From the NCBI GenBank assembly GCA_031283185.1, contig JAITCH010000003.1, positions 1-39,899 of the forward strand: 39,899 bases of DNA. Direction: 5' to 3'. A program made the position numbers and the translations under genes. Positions 10,057-17,378 of the stretch are shown here, piece after piece. Position 1 is the stretch's first letter, and the number at the start of each line of letters is the position of its first letter. The notes under the pieces are model-generated. The model did not search any database. It was not told the origin of the DNA and was given only the letters and a program-made list of their open reading frames with translations. Origin of the DNA: Rickettsiales bacterium. Its GTDB lineage: Bacteria; Pseudomonadota; Alphaproteobacteria; Rs-D84.

Positions 10057-10314
10057 ATGACACATAATGATGTATGGAATGCGATTGATGCTTTTGCAAA
10101 GCATCATAATAGAACGGTATCTTATCTGGCGGGGCATTCTGGATTAGATGCAACTACTTTTAATAAGAGCAAGAGATTTACCAAGCACGGACAAGAGCGT
10201 TGGCCTTCTACTAATAGTATATCCAAGATATTAAAGGCAAACAATTGCGACCTGATGGACTTTGTAAAGATATATATGAAGTCTTTGGAAATGCCGAATA
10301 AAAAGAAAATGTGA
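10057..10314 (+). CDS. Small HTH transcriptional regulator (phage-repressor-like)
   Basis: An 85-residue protein that is essentially one helix-turn-helix domain. The pattern VWNAIDAFAKHHN, then LAGHSGLDATTFNKSKRF, then RWPSTNSISKIL matches the N-terminal DNA-binding domain of alphaproteobacterial LexA/CI-like S24 repressors. The S24 peptidase domain that normally follows is absent, so it cannot self-cleave. An AAAAGGAGAG ribosome site precedes the ATG. A perfect palindrome lies just upstream, and the divergent neighbour is an outer-membrane protein gene. Its 3' third is duplicated as a relic at 6385-6486. It is probably a repressor. Its target genes are inferred only from proximity. Confidence 0.8.
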   Translation: MTHNDVWNAIDAFAKHHNRTVSYLAGHSGLDATTFNKSKRFTKHGQERWPSTNSISKILKANNCDLMDFVKIYMKSLEMPNKKKM

Positions 10315-10344
10315 TAAAATCCTCTTTGAAAGAAGAGTAGATTA

Positions 10345-10740
10345 TTATTCCCAATCCACGGCGTTTATGGTGCGTTTGGCTGGAATACAATCGCTTTGCG
10401 ATTCATTTGGAATCATAATCATCTGTCGGCCATCTTCGTCCTGCACGGGTTCGCAAAATTCGCACCGATTGCCGCGCGATACCTGCATCTTATTACAAGG
10501 CTGACATTTGCCGTCCTTGGTCTGAAACTCATTCGGCTCGCACTCTACATTCGGATTCATCCATTCCTTTGAATCAATACACTCGGTTTGATCAAAATTC
10601 GGAATCAGAATTACTTTATTCCTTTCCGGGCAGAATTGGCATTTATCCCCGACCTTAATCTGAGTTTTATTGCATTCCACCGCTCTTGCGTCATTCGCAA
10701 AAATTATAATTGCAAAAATCGCGGCGGCAATTTTAAGCAT
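10345..10740 (-). CDS. Secreted Cys-rich repeat protein of unknown function
   Basis: A 131-residue protein with a signal peptide (about residues 1-20, ending NDARA). The mature part is built from modules of about 40 residues with spaced cysteines: CNKTQIKVGDKCQFC, CEPNEFQTKDGKCQPC and CNKMQVSRGNRCEFC. The Cys pairs suggest disulphide-stabilised small domains in the periplasm or outside the cell. I do not recognise a named family. Its ATG overlaps the pgsA stop by 8 nt (ATGCTTAA), so it is translationally coupled to pgsA and uvrC despite no obvious functional link. Another small Cys-containing secreted protein lies at 29982-30410, not obviously homologous. Confidence 0.75.
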   Translation of the reverse strand: MLKIAAAIFAIIIFANDARAVECNKTQIKVGDKCQFCPERNKVILIPNFDQTECIDSKEWMNPNVECEPNEFQTKDGKCQPCNKMQVSRGNRCEFCEPVQDEDGRQMIMIPNESQSDCIPAKRTINAVDWE

Positions 10741-11296
10741 TCTTTAATTTCCGAATTGCGTCAAATGTATATTTCGCCGCCGACCCGACAGACAGCAATG
10801 TCGCCACGGACAGCATTCCAAGTGCCGTGAACAGAACCGATTCCTGCGCTTCAATCATAAAGTCATTCATATATATATAGAAGAATATAAAGAATATCGT
10901 TAGCGAGATTAATTGTGCGATTGTTTTTATCTTGCCCGTTTTATCCACCGGCAGTTCTAATTTCTGCGAACCCATAAATTCGCGCAATCCCGAAACATAT
11001 AAATCCCGGCAAATCATTATTACGACAAGCGTTATACACAGCGGCGTCTGCACGGCAAGTATGGTTATTATCATTGATGTGGTCATTAATAACTTGTCGC
11101 CGATGTGATCAATTACGCCGCCCAATTTGGACACGCAGTTATATTTCCGCGCCAGCCATCCGTCAAAGAAATCGCTGGCGGCCGCTAGGACGAACAATAT
11201 CAACGCCGCGCCCCATAATTGAAAAAACATCAGCGGCAATAGAACGAATGCCGATATTATTCTAAATATAGATAAACCATTAACGAATGCTTTCAT
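10733..11296 (-). CDS. pgsA: CDP-diacylglycerol--glycerol-3-phosphate 3-phosphatidyltransferase
   Basis: Makes phosphatidylglycerophosphate, the committed step to phosphatidylglycerol and cardiolipin, in the inner membrane. The CDP-alcohol phosphotransferase signature DG-x2-AR-x8-G-x3-D-x3-D is complete (DGWLARKYNC through GGVIDHIGD, about residues 46-68). There are several transmembrane helices. Start choice: the ATG at 11296 has an AGGAG ribosome site 8 nt upstream, whereas the longer in-frame ATG at 11323 would contain that site inside its coding region. The uvrC-pgsA neighbourhood is conserved in alphaproteobacteria. Confidence 0.93.
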   Translation of the reverse strand: MKAFVNGLSIFRIISAFVLLPLMFFQLWGAALILFVLAAASDFFDGWLARKYNCVSKLGGVIDHIGDKLLMTTSMIITILAVQTPLCITLVVIMICRDLYVSGLREFMGSQKLELPVDKTGKIKTIAQLISLTIFFIFFYIYMNDFMIEAQESVLFTALGMLSVATLLSVGSAAKYTFDAIRKLKNA

Positions 11297-11321
11297 AATT
11301 TTTACTCCTACTAATTTCGTC

Positions 11322-11374
11322 ATTCCCGCGAAGGCGGGAATCTCAAATTGTATTAAGTGGTCGGCGAAGCCGAC
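11322..11374. repeat. Two short palindromic repeats between uvrC and pgsA
   Basis: ATTCCCGC-GAAG-GCGGGAAT (11322-11341) and GTCGGC-GAA-GCCGAC (11360-11374) are perfect stem-loops in the 59-nt stretch between uvrC and the pgsA reading frame. The first resembles common REP-like intergenic units beginning CGTCATTCCCGC. They may modulate mRNA stability within the operon. Confidence 0.6.
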
Positions 11375-11382
11375 GCAACATT

Positions 11383-13122
11383 CTAAATCATATCAGGATG
11401 AAAGAACAAGAAGATTTTTTCCGCTTGTTCTTTTGATATTCCGGGCGCGGATGCCAGGGCGGCGGCGGTCGCATCCTTTATCAAATCCAGGCTGCCGAAG
11501 TGCGACATCAAGGCTTTACGCCGCATCGCGCCGATTCCGTCAATTTCGGACAGGACGGATGCGCCCGCAGATTTTGCCCGGCTGTGCCGATGGAAATTTA
11601 TTGCGAACCGATGGGCTTCGTCCCGCACCGCCCCAAGCAGTAAAAATAGCGGCGTGCCTTTTTCCAGTTTTTGCTCCGACCCGTCCGGCATAATAAAATG
11701 CTCGTCCCCCGACCGAACCTCGCCCTTTACCACCCCCAAAACCGGAACGGACAGGTCAAGTTCCGACAGGACTTTACGCGCCGCGTTCCATTGCGCCCGC
11801 CCGCCGTCAACTATTATAAGTGTTGGCAGCGAATTGTCGGTTTTCGCGCGGGCATATCTACGCGTCAAAAATTCCTGCATCATTCCGATGTCATTGCCGG
11901 CGACTGACCCATCTTCCAACTTGAAATGCCGATATTCTTTTTTCGCAAAGCCCTCGGACGCAAAGACTATCATTGCTCCGACTGGATTTTTCCCGAACAG
12001 GTGCGAATTATCAAACACATCCGCGCGGCGAAGTTTTATGTCCAGCCATTTTTCCAATTCCGCAATCGGTTCCGCCCATTTTTTTATCTTGGCCGCAAAG
12101 AATTTTTCATCTGCCGAAATCTGCGCGCATATAAGATTCGTGTGGTCATCAGTCTTCGTGATAATTTTCGCATCAAGCGCATCTGAAATTTCCGGCGCGG
12201 TTTGGATGTTGGTTATTATGTCCGCGTCAACTTTCTCGCCGTCATAAAATTGTAAAATCGCCGCGCCAAGTATTTCGGATTCAGTCATATCGCCGGTTTG
12301 TTTCGGCCGGATGATTTGGGAATATGTCCAGGCTCCGCCACGAAGTTTTGCAATTCCAACCGCGCCGTTTTCCATAACAAAATAATCTGCATTCCGCGTA
12401 TTCATCCGCCCCGCCTGGGCAGTTGTTTGTAAAGATTTCAGTTGGTCGCGTAGCGCGGCGGCCTTCTCGAAATCCTGCGTCTCACTCGCCGCCTGCATTT
12501 TTGCATTAAGCCCTTTTGCAAGTTCTGTTGAATTTCCCGACAATGTTTGCCGCGCCATTTTAACATCATTTGCATAATCTTCCCGACTGATTTTTCCGCA
12601 GCACGGCGCGCCGCATCTTTTGATTTGATACAGGATGCACGGCCGCGCGCGGTTCTTCATTTCCGCATCCGTGCAAGTCCGCAGCATCGCCGTCTGCTGC
12701 ACCAATTTTATAGTATCGTGAAGTGCCGATACAGACGGATATGGTCCAAAGGTGTCGCGCCCGCCAACTACCTTTGCGCGGAATTTCAGCAGACGAGGGA
12801 AGTCCGATTTCGTCAGACTCAGCATCGGATACATTTTATCGTCGCTCAGCAGAATGTTGAACTTTGGCCGTTTATGTTTTATGAAATTTGCTTCTAATAA
12901 TAAAGCGTCAATTTCGGTCGGCGTGATTTTTATTTCAACCTTTGCGACTTGGGAAACCAGAAGAGCAAGGCGCGGATTTAGCCGGGCGGGATCGGCGTAT
13001 TGATGAAGGCGGGCGGATAAATCCTTGGCCTTGCCGACATAAAGCAGGACTCCGTTCTGGTCAAAGAACTGATATACGCCAGACTGGCGCGGGGCGTTAA
13101 GAATCAAGTCCTGGAATTGCAT
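11383..13122 (-). CDS. uvrC: Excinuclease ABC subunit C
   Basis: The incision nuclease of nucleotide excision repair, working with UvrA and UvrB. Domain order is complete in 579 residues: N-terminal GIY-YIG nuclease (SGVYQFF and LLYVGKAKDLSARL, about residues 14-42) for the 3' cut, a Cys-containing region (RPCILYQIKRCGAPCCG), a UVR motif near residues 195-235, the RNase H-like C-terminal nuclease (DVFDNSHLFGKNPVGAMIVF onward) for the 5' cut, and terminal helix-hairpin-helix repeats (LSEIDGIGAMRRKALMSHFG). It is slightly shorter than the usual 600-620 residues. It is the first gene of a leftward operon with pgsA and is divergent from a pilin-like gene. Confidence 0.97.
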   Translation of the reverse strand: MQFQDLILNAPRQSGVYQFFDQNGVLLYVGKAKDLSARLHQYADPARLNPRLALLVSQVAKVEIKITPTEIDALLLEANFIKHKRPKFNILLSDDKMYPMLSLTKSDFPRLLKFRAKVVGGRDTFGPYPSVSALHDTIKLVQQTAMLRTCTDAEMKNRARPCILYQIKRCGAPCCGKISREDYANDVKMARQTLSGNSTELAKGLNAKMQAASETQDFEKAAALRDQLKSLQTTAQAGRMNTRNADYFVMENGAVGIAKLRGGAWTYSQIIRPKQTGDMTESEILGAAILQFYDGEKVDADIITNIQTAPEISDALDAKIITKTDDHTNLICAQISADEKFFAAKIKKWAEPIAELEKWLDIKLRRADVFDNSHLFGKNPVGAMIVFASEGFAKKEYRHFKLEDGSVAGNDIGMMQEFLTRRYARAKTDNSLPTLIIVDGGRAQWNAARKVLSELDLSVPVLGVVKGEVRSGDEHFIMPDGSEQKLEKGTPLFLLLGAVRDEAHRFAINFHRHSRAKSAGASVLSEIDGIGAMRRKALMSHFGSLDLIKDATAAALASAPGISKEQAEKIFLFFHPDMI

Positions 13123-13133
13123 TTAACTCGCCT

Positions 13134-13162
13134 TTGTGGTATCATTATCCAAATGATAATGT
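13134..13162 (+). promoter_or_regulatory. Pilin promoter with inverted repeat between -35 and -10
   Basis: TTGTGG (13134-13139), a 17-nt spacer and TAATGT (13157-13162). The spacer carries the perfect inverted repeat TATCATT-ATCCA-AATGATA (13140-13158), an operator-like arrangement. The region is shared with the divergent uvrC start. A GGAGG ribosome site follows at 13170-13174. Confidence 0.5.
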
Positions 13163-13179
13163 AATTTGCGGAGGTTGCA

Positions 13180-13656
13180 ATGTATAAATCAGAATCAGGT
13201 CGTTCAATGATAGAAATGCTGGGCGTGCTGGCGATTATGGCGATAATAACGGCGGCGGCGGTTACGATGTGGCCGCGCCTTATGAATCAGACTTCGCGGA
13301 TGAAGGTGCAGGACGATGTTTATACGATTTCATTGGATGTGCGGAAATTGATGTCGGGGTATGAGGATCTTAGTAATTTGGACGGAAATATGGTGTTCAA
13401 GGCGATTGGTATGTCGCAGAATAATCCTTATGGCGGCAAGTATGAAATTGCGGTGGATTCGGCGAATGCGCGGCAGTTTGTGGTGTCGATTACGGGACTT
13501 CCGACCAAGGATTGCGAGTATTTCAGATTGGCTGCGTGGCGGGATTCCGTGGATTATACCAAGTCTAATGGCAAGCAAAGCGGCGCGATAGCGATGCCGT
13601 CTGATTGTTCAGACGCGGCGGGAAATAATACGATTGCGATTACATTTGCCCAGTAA
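13180..13656 (+). CDS. Type IV pilin-like / pseudopilin protein
   Basis: A 158-residue protein with a type IV prepilin leader: a short basic N-terminus ending SESG, then R-S-M-I-E-M-L-G-V-L-A-I followed by a hydrophobic helix. Prepilin peptidase would cut after Gly7, placing the invariant Glu at mature position 5. The globular part has two Cys (CEYF and SDCSD) that could form the C-terminal disulphide loop seen in pilins. A strong GGAGG ribosome site is present. It stands alone, with its own promoter and a Rho-independent terminator, and has no pilus assembly genes nearby. It could be a major or minor pilin or a type II secretion pseudopilin. Confidence 0.82.
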   Translation: MYKSESGRSMIEMLGVLAIMAIITAAAVTMWPRLMNQTSRMKVQDDVYTISLDVRKLMSGYEDLSNLDGNMVFKAIGMSQNNPYGGKYEIAVDSANARQFVVSITGLPTKDCEYFRLAAWRDSVDYTKSNGKQSGAIAMPSDCSDAAGNNTIAITFAQ

Positions 13657-13664
13657 TTGAATGA

Positions 13665-13697
13665 GCCTCGCCCGGCTTTGCGCCGGGAGAGGCTTTT
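13665..13697 (+). terminator. Rho-independent terminator of pilin-like gene
   Basis: A GCCTC-G-CCCGGC stem pairs with GCCGGG-A-GAGGC around a short TTTGC loop and is followed by TTTT. It ends 44 nt before the next gene. Confidence 0.8.
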
Positions 13698-13702
13698 ACA
13701 AT

Positions 13703-13731
13703 TTGCAAATAGGCATAAAATCTGATATAAT
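13703..13731 (+). promoter_or_regulatory. Promoter of the Ala-rich protein, near-leaderless
   Basis: TTGCAA (13703-13708), a 17-nt spacer and TATAAT (13726-13731). The predicted start site is about 13738 and the ATG is at 13741, so the leader is at most a few bases and holds no ribosome site. Confidence 0.7.
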
Positions 13732-13740
13732 TTTTTTATA

Positions 13741-14691
13741 ATGAAGAAATTTAAGTCGCGCACATTTTTGCTCAACCCCCCCCCGCTAAGTCCTTGTTAT
13801 AGGCTGTATTTTTCATTCATAATAATTTTCGGATTGTTCTTTTCAATCCCAGCATTGGCAGAGGGCGATGCCGCGCCTACACCTGCTGCCGCCGCACCTG
13901 CGGAAACTCAAAGCCAGCTTTCAAAAGATGTCAACCGGGTTTTTGCAAAGGAATTGGCAGAAGATGCCGCGAGAGAAGCCGCGAAGGCGGATACGAAAAA
14001 AAGAAAGGATGACTGCTTCTTGGAAAAAGGCGATAGTAAAGAAGTCTGCGATAATTTCGCAAGAAACCGCGCTAAAGACACAGAAGAAGGGCAAAATTCC
14101 GGCTCAGCAGCCCCAGCACCGATGGCGCGCTTTGCGGGTGCAACGGCCACGCAAAAGGCGATTGACGATTTCACCAAGAATTTTGATGCCGCGCTTGCGA
14201 ACTTGGATTCGGTTGATAAAATCGCTGGTGTGGAAAAAATGTTGGATCAATTTCCAACGACTATGGCGGCACTTGGAATAGAAATTATGTTCGATGGAGA
14301 AGAAGAGGCGCAGGGTCTGATGAACATTGATGCCGCGCAAGTAAAAGATTGGTTGGAAAAACATCCGCGGGCAAAAAAGTTTTTGGAAAGCGACAGGGGG
14401 CAATCCTTGATGAAAAAATATGCGGAGAAATATAAAGTGGATCCGGCTGCTTTGGCTAATATAAAAAGTGAAGTCGGATTGAAAAATGCTAATGCTGGCA
14501 AGACGGCGGATGCGGCGGCTGGCGCGACTGCTGGTGCATCTTCTTCTCCCACAAAACAGGTTGGGGCTCGGTCGTCATCCAAAACATCGTCTGGTGGCGG
14601 CGGAATGAGCCTGGGTCAAGGAATGACAAAACTTGACGCTGGAATTGCAGGTCTTGGTGGCAAAACCGGGACATTCGTAACTCCAATGTAA
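13741..14691 (+). CDS. Secreted Ala/Lys-rich protein of unknown function, with C9 tract
   Basis: A 316-residue protein I do not recognise. An unusually long N-terminal signal region (about residues 1-40) has a basic start, a hydrophobic core (YFSFIIIFGLFFSI) and a likely cut after PALA. The mature protein is rich in Ala, Lys and Glu, mostly helical, with two Cys (DDCFLEK and KEVCDNF), low-complexity Ala/Pro segments and a Gly/Ser-rich tail. Nine C in a row at 13776-13784 encode Asn-Pro-Pro-Pro before the hydrophobic core. Loss or gain of one C would abolish the protein, so it could be phase-variable. The message appears almost leaderless. Probably periplasmic or surface-exposed. Confidence 0.7.
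   Translation: MKKFKSRTFLLNPPPLSPCYRLYFSFIIIFGLFFSIPALAEGDAAPTPAAAAPAETQSQLSKDVNRVFAKELAEDAAREAAKADTKKRKDDCFLEKGDSKEVCDNFARNRAKDTEEGQNSGSAAPAPMARFAGATATQKAIDDFTKNFDAALANLDSVDKIAGVEKMLDQFPTTMAALGIEIMFDGEEEAQGLMNIDAAQVKDWLEKHPRAKKFLESDRGQSLMKKYAEKYKVDPAALANIKSEVGLKNANAGKTADAAAGATAGASSSPTKQVGARSSSKTSSGGGGMSLGQGMTKLDAGIAGLGGKTGTFVTPM
13776..13784. repeat. C9 tract inside the signal-peptide coding region
   Basis: Nine consecutive C within codons 12-15 of the Ala-rich protein gene. A one-base slip shifts the frame upstream of the hydrophobic core. Confidence 0.85.
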
Positions 14692-14767
14692 TAATAATCC
14701 AACCGAAAAGAAGTCTTCGAACCCATTCCAGAACAAAACAAACTAATAAATTGCCTTATATTTCCGC

Positions 14768-14796
14768 TTTACACTTTACGATTTCCAATCTATAAT
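14768..14796 (+). promoter_or_regulatory. Promoter of infC
   Basis: TTTACA (14768-14773), a 17-nt spacer and TATAAT (14791-14796). The predicted start is near 14803, giving a leader of about 19 nt that contains AAGGAAAG. Confidence 0.7.
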
Positions 14797-14821
14797 CCCC
14801 GCATAACCAAAAGGAAAGCCG

Positions 14822-15379
14822 ATTTTTAACAAACCATTTAACAGAAACGAAGGCCGCCGTCCGGCAGGCCCAAAAATGAACGAATACATTACCGCGCGGG
14901 CAGTATTGCTGGTTGATCAAGACGGCAAAAATGTCGGAACCGTTCCTACCAGCCAGGCTCTTGAAATGGCCGAAGCCGCAGGGCTTGATCTGGTTGAAAT
15001 GAACGGGACTTCTACTCCTCCTATCGCCAAAATTATGGATTACAGCAAGTATAAGTATGAACAGAAAAAGAAGGCGTCCGAGGCTAAAAAACATTCCAAA
15101 CAATCCGAATTAAAGGAAGTCTGGATAAAACCGCTTATCCAGGAACACGACTTTGAGATTAAAATGAAAAAGGCCGTGGAATTTTTGGCGGATGGACATA
15201 AAGTCAAAATTTCCGCTTGGGGCAAGGGCGATCGCAGAATGTTGCGGAACAAGGAACTTGTTGCGACTATATTGAAACGGGCTTCGGATTATCTGGCGGA
15301 TAAAGCGGCGATTGATGCCGGGACGGGCAAGGATGCGGGCAATCGCAGTTCCATAACCGCCACCCCCAAAGCGAAATAA
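14822..15379 (+). CDS. infC: Translation initiation factor IF-3, AUU start
   Basis: Binds the 30S subunit, keeps subunits apart and proofreads start codons. The core is unmistakable: RAVLLVDQDGKNVGTVP, LDLVEMNG, KIMDYSKYKYEQKKK and the C-terminal domain with KVKISAWGKGDRR. The first in-frame ATG (14876) would trim the N-terminus to MNEYIT. An ATT at 14822 gives a further 18 residues typical of the family (FNKPFNRNEGRRPAGPK), has AAGGAAAG 4-10 nt before it, and lies about 19 nt after a good promoter. An AUU start is the classical infC autoregulation device in other bacteria, so the longer form of 185 residues is preferred. rpmI and rplT do not follow here. Confidence 0.9.
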   Translation: MFNKPFNRNEGRRPAGPKMNEYITARAVLLVDQDGKNVGTVPTSQALEMAEAAGLDLVEMNGTSTPPIAKIMDYSKYKYEQKKKASEAKKHSKQSELKEVWIKPLIQEHDFEIKMKKAVEFLADGHKVKISAWGKGDRRMLRNKELVATILKRASDYLADKAAIDAGTGKDAGNRSSITATPKAK

Positions 15380-15403
15380 TTTAACCACCATTTGTTTTGT
15401 GTC

Positions 15404-15458
15404 ATCCCCGCGCTCGGGGTCCCCACGAACTTGTTCGTGGGGTGGGGATGGCGGGGAT
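15404..15458. repeat. REP-like nested palindrome after infC
   Basis: Outer arms ATCCCCGC and GCGGGGAT enclose a perfect inner hairpin CCCCACGAA-CTTG-TTCGTGGGG. It begins with GTCATCCCCGC, like widespread alphaproteobacterial intergenic palindromes. It could act as a transcription or RNA-stability barrier. A smaller hairpin GTCGC/GCGAC follows at about 15473-15491. Confidence 0.7.
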
Positions 15459-15525
15459 ATTTTGTCATAAGCGTCGCGTCCACCTTGCGACAAAATTCCC
15501 CCACCTTGTCCGCCCGGCTAAGGAT

Positions 15526-15554
15526 TTGTTTTTAACTTAAATTTATGATATAAT
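15526..15554 (+). promoter_or_regulatory. Promoter of the 574-residue envelope protein
   Basis: TTGTTT (15526-15531), a 17-nt spacer and TATAAT (15549-15554). An AAGGGG ribosome site lies shortly before the ATG at 15581. Confidence 0.65.
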
Positions 15555-15580
15555 GGCTTTAATAATCTAAGGGGATTCCA

Positions 15581-17305
15581 ATGCTCAAAGCAATTCTTGG
15601 ACTAATGGCGATTTTTATGGCGACTGCGGCGGATGCGGCTGTGCAGACTCGGGCGGCGTTGCGGCAAAGTCCGCGCGCGGCGAATGCAGGGGTAGAAAAT
15701 CTGGTTCGTGCGACTACGGAGTCTGCGGCGAATATCACGCCAGTTTCGGTGGTAAATCCGAATTCCGGGAATGTTATGACGGAAGAAACATTAGAAGACG
15801 GGACGACACTTTATACGGATTCTGCGACTGGCGAAAAGTTTGTTATGTCCGAAGAGGGCAAGTTGATTTCTTATATTGATGAAGATGATCGGATTGTGCC
15901 GCAATTGGGTGTTTCGGTGAAAGAGGCGCGGGATGCTTGCGAGGCGATAGAGACCTTTGGATATAATGGCGAATTCAATGAATTGACTTATGAATGTATG
16001 GTTCCGATTGTCGGGACGAACTTCGGCAAGGTCATAAAGAACAGCGATGGGGACGCAGTGGCGCATTACCCGTTTGGAAGTGGAGTGCAGTGTAATGCCG
16101 GGATATTCGAGAATATCAGTGTGATGAGACGGACAAGCCAGTATGTGATTCCTGCGATGATAGTCGGCGGCGCAGGGATCGGCGCAGGCGTTGGGTATTT
16201 GGTGAAGAATAAGCAATCTTCTGCCACGGCGAATGTTGTCACAACTAACACCAGCACCGCCGGACAAACAACCACAGCAAGTCAAACACAGGCGAGTGGT
16301 GCAGGCACAAATTCAACTCAAACCACTGCTAGTGCTAATGACTCCAAAGAACAAATTGCGAAAGATTTAGAGATATTAGCGAATAATGTTTTTAATGGCA
16401 GAGTAGACCTTTATTGTAAGTATTTACCTGCAAAAATGATTGATGCAATCGAAGAACTCTTGCAAACTAGTGGTAGCGAAAAATTAGGGTCCCAGACAGT
16501 GAATTGTTTGGGTGAAAAAGAATTTTTAAGACCAGATAAAAAAATGAAAAATCCCGCTCTAAGCCTAGCAGCATGGGTTTCTAGATTTGACAATGACAGA
16601 AGATTGCTTGAATCTCAACTGGCAATAGAAGAGTTCAAAACAAACACAAACTGTGCAAACGCAGTTAAAGTAAAAGAGTTCTTTGATAAAAATAATGGAG
16701 AAATCAATGTCGAATATGTGTCTCTTTCTGCTGCAAAATCCCGTCCGGCAAATCAGAAGGGTTGTTTGAATAAGAATGTAGCAGAAGAAATGATTGCTAT
16801 TACATATAAAGGCAAGCCTTATGGGTCGCTTCAAGTTCCAAATGACCACGTAAAAACAGCAGTGGTAAATAACTTAAAAACACTTTCTACTGGCGTTGGC
16901 GGGACTTTTAATAATGATAAGTTCATTGACGCAATAATTAAAGATGCAAGTGATGCACGGCTCAGCCAGCTTCAAACGATAACGAATAGAATAAAAAATG
17001 CCAAATTGGGTTCAAAAGAAAAAGATGATCTTGAAAAGAAAATTGCAGAATTAACATCGCAAATTGAGAACGATAAGAAAAAAATAAAAGGCACAAGCAT
17101 CGGCTCGTTTATAGACAAAGCCCTTGGAAATCAAATGGTAACAGGTGCATTGATTGGTGCGGGTGCGGGCGCAGTTGGCGGACTTATCTATTATTTCGTA
17201 GAGGGTTCTAATACCAAGTGCGAGGTTGGCGATTTCAAGACTATGAATTTATCCGAAACCTATCGTATGCCATCATTCCGCGACTACCTCTCCGGCAAAA
17301 GGTAA
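15581..17305 (+). CDS. Mosaic cell-envelope protein of unknown function
   Basis: A 574-residue protein without a family I can name. A signal peptide (about 1-19, MLKAILGLMAIFMATAADA) is followed by a region with two Cys and a glycine-rich hydrophobic segment (about 188-210, PAMIVGGAGIGAGVGYLV). A Thr/Ser/Gln-rich linker (about 215-250) and a Lys-rich domain with several Cys come next, then a coiled coil (about 460-512, DDLEKKIAELTSQIEN). A second glycine-rich hydrophobic segment (about 519-540, ALIGAGAGAVGGLIYYFV) sits near the end. Codon use shifts from GC-rich in the first third to AT-rich in the middle (about 16200-17100) and back at the end, as if the central domain had been exchanged. 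Probably inner-membrane anchored with the central part exposed. Confidence 0.65.
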   Translation: MLKAILGLMAIFMATAADAAVQTRAALRQSPRAANAGVENLVRATTESAANITPVSVVNPNSGNVMTEETLEDGTTLYTDSATGEKFVMSEEGKLISYIDEDDRIVPQLGVSVKEARDACEAIETFGYNGEFNELTYECMVPIVGTNFGKVIKNSDGDAVAHYPFGSGVQCNAGIFENISVMRRTSQYVIPAMIVGGAGIGAGVGYLVKNKQSSATANVVTTNTSTAGQTTTASQTQASGAGTNSTQTTASANDSKEQIAKDLEILANNVFNGRVDLYCKYLPAKMIDAIEELLQTSGSEKLGSQTVNCLGEKEFLRPDKKMKNPALSLAAWVSRFDNDRRLLESQLAIEEFKTNTNCANAVKVKEFFDKNNGEINVEYVSLSAAKSRPANQKGCLNKNVAEEMIAITYKGKPYGSLQVPNDHVKTAVVNNLKTLSTGVGGTFNNDKFIDAIIKDASDARLSQLQTITNRIKNAKLGSKEKDDLEKKIAELTSQIENDKKKIKGTSIGSFIDKALGNQMVTGALIGAGAGAVGGLIYYFVEGSNTKCEVGDFKTMNLSETYRMPSFRDYLSGKR

Positions 17306-17378
17306 TCAGTTATATTTTTCATCATTGGTCAGTATTAATTTGTGGCCGCACACAATGGCAGCGATCCAGGATATTAAG

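Noticed and set aside
14876-14878. ATG start for infC
   Set aside because: It lacks a ribosome site and truncates the conserved N-terminus. The ATT at 14822 fits better.
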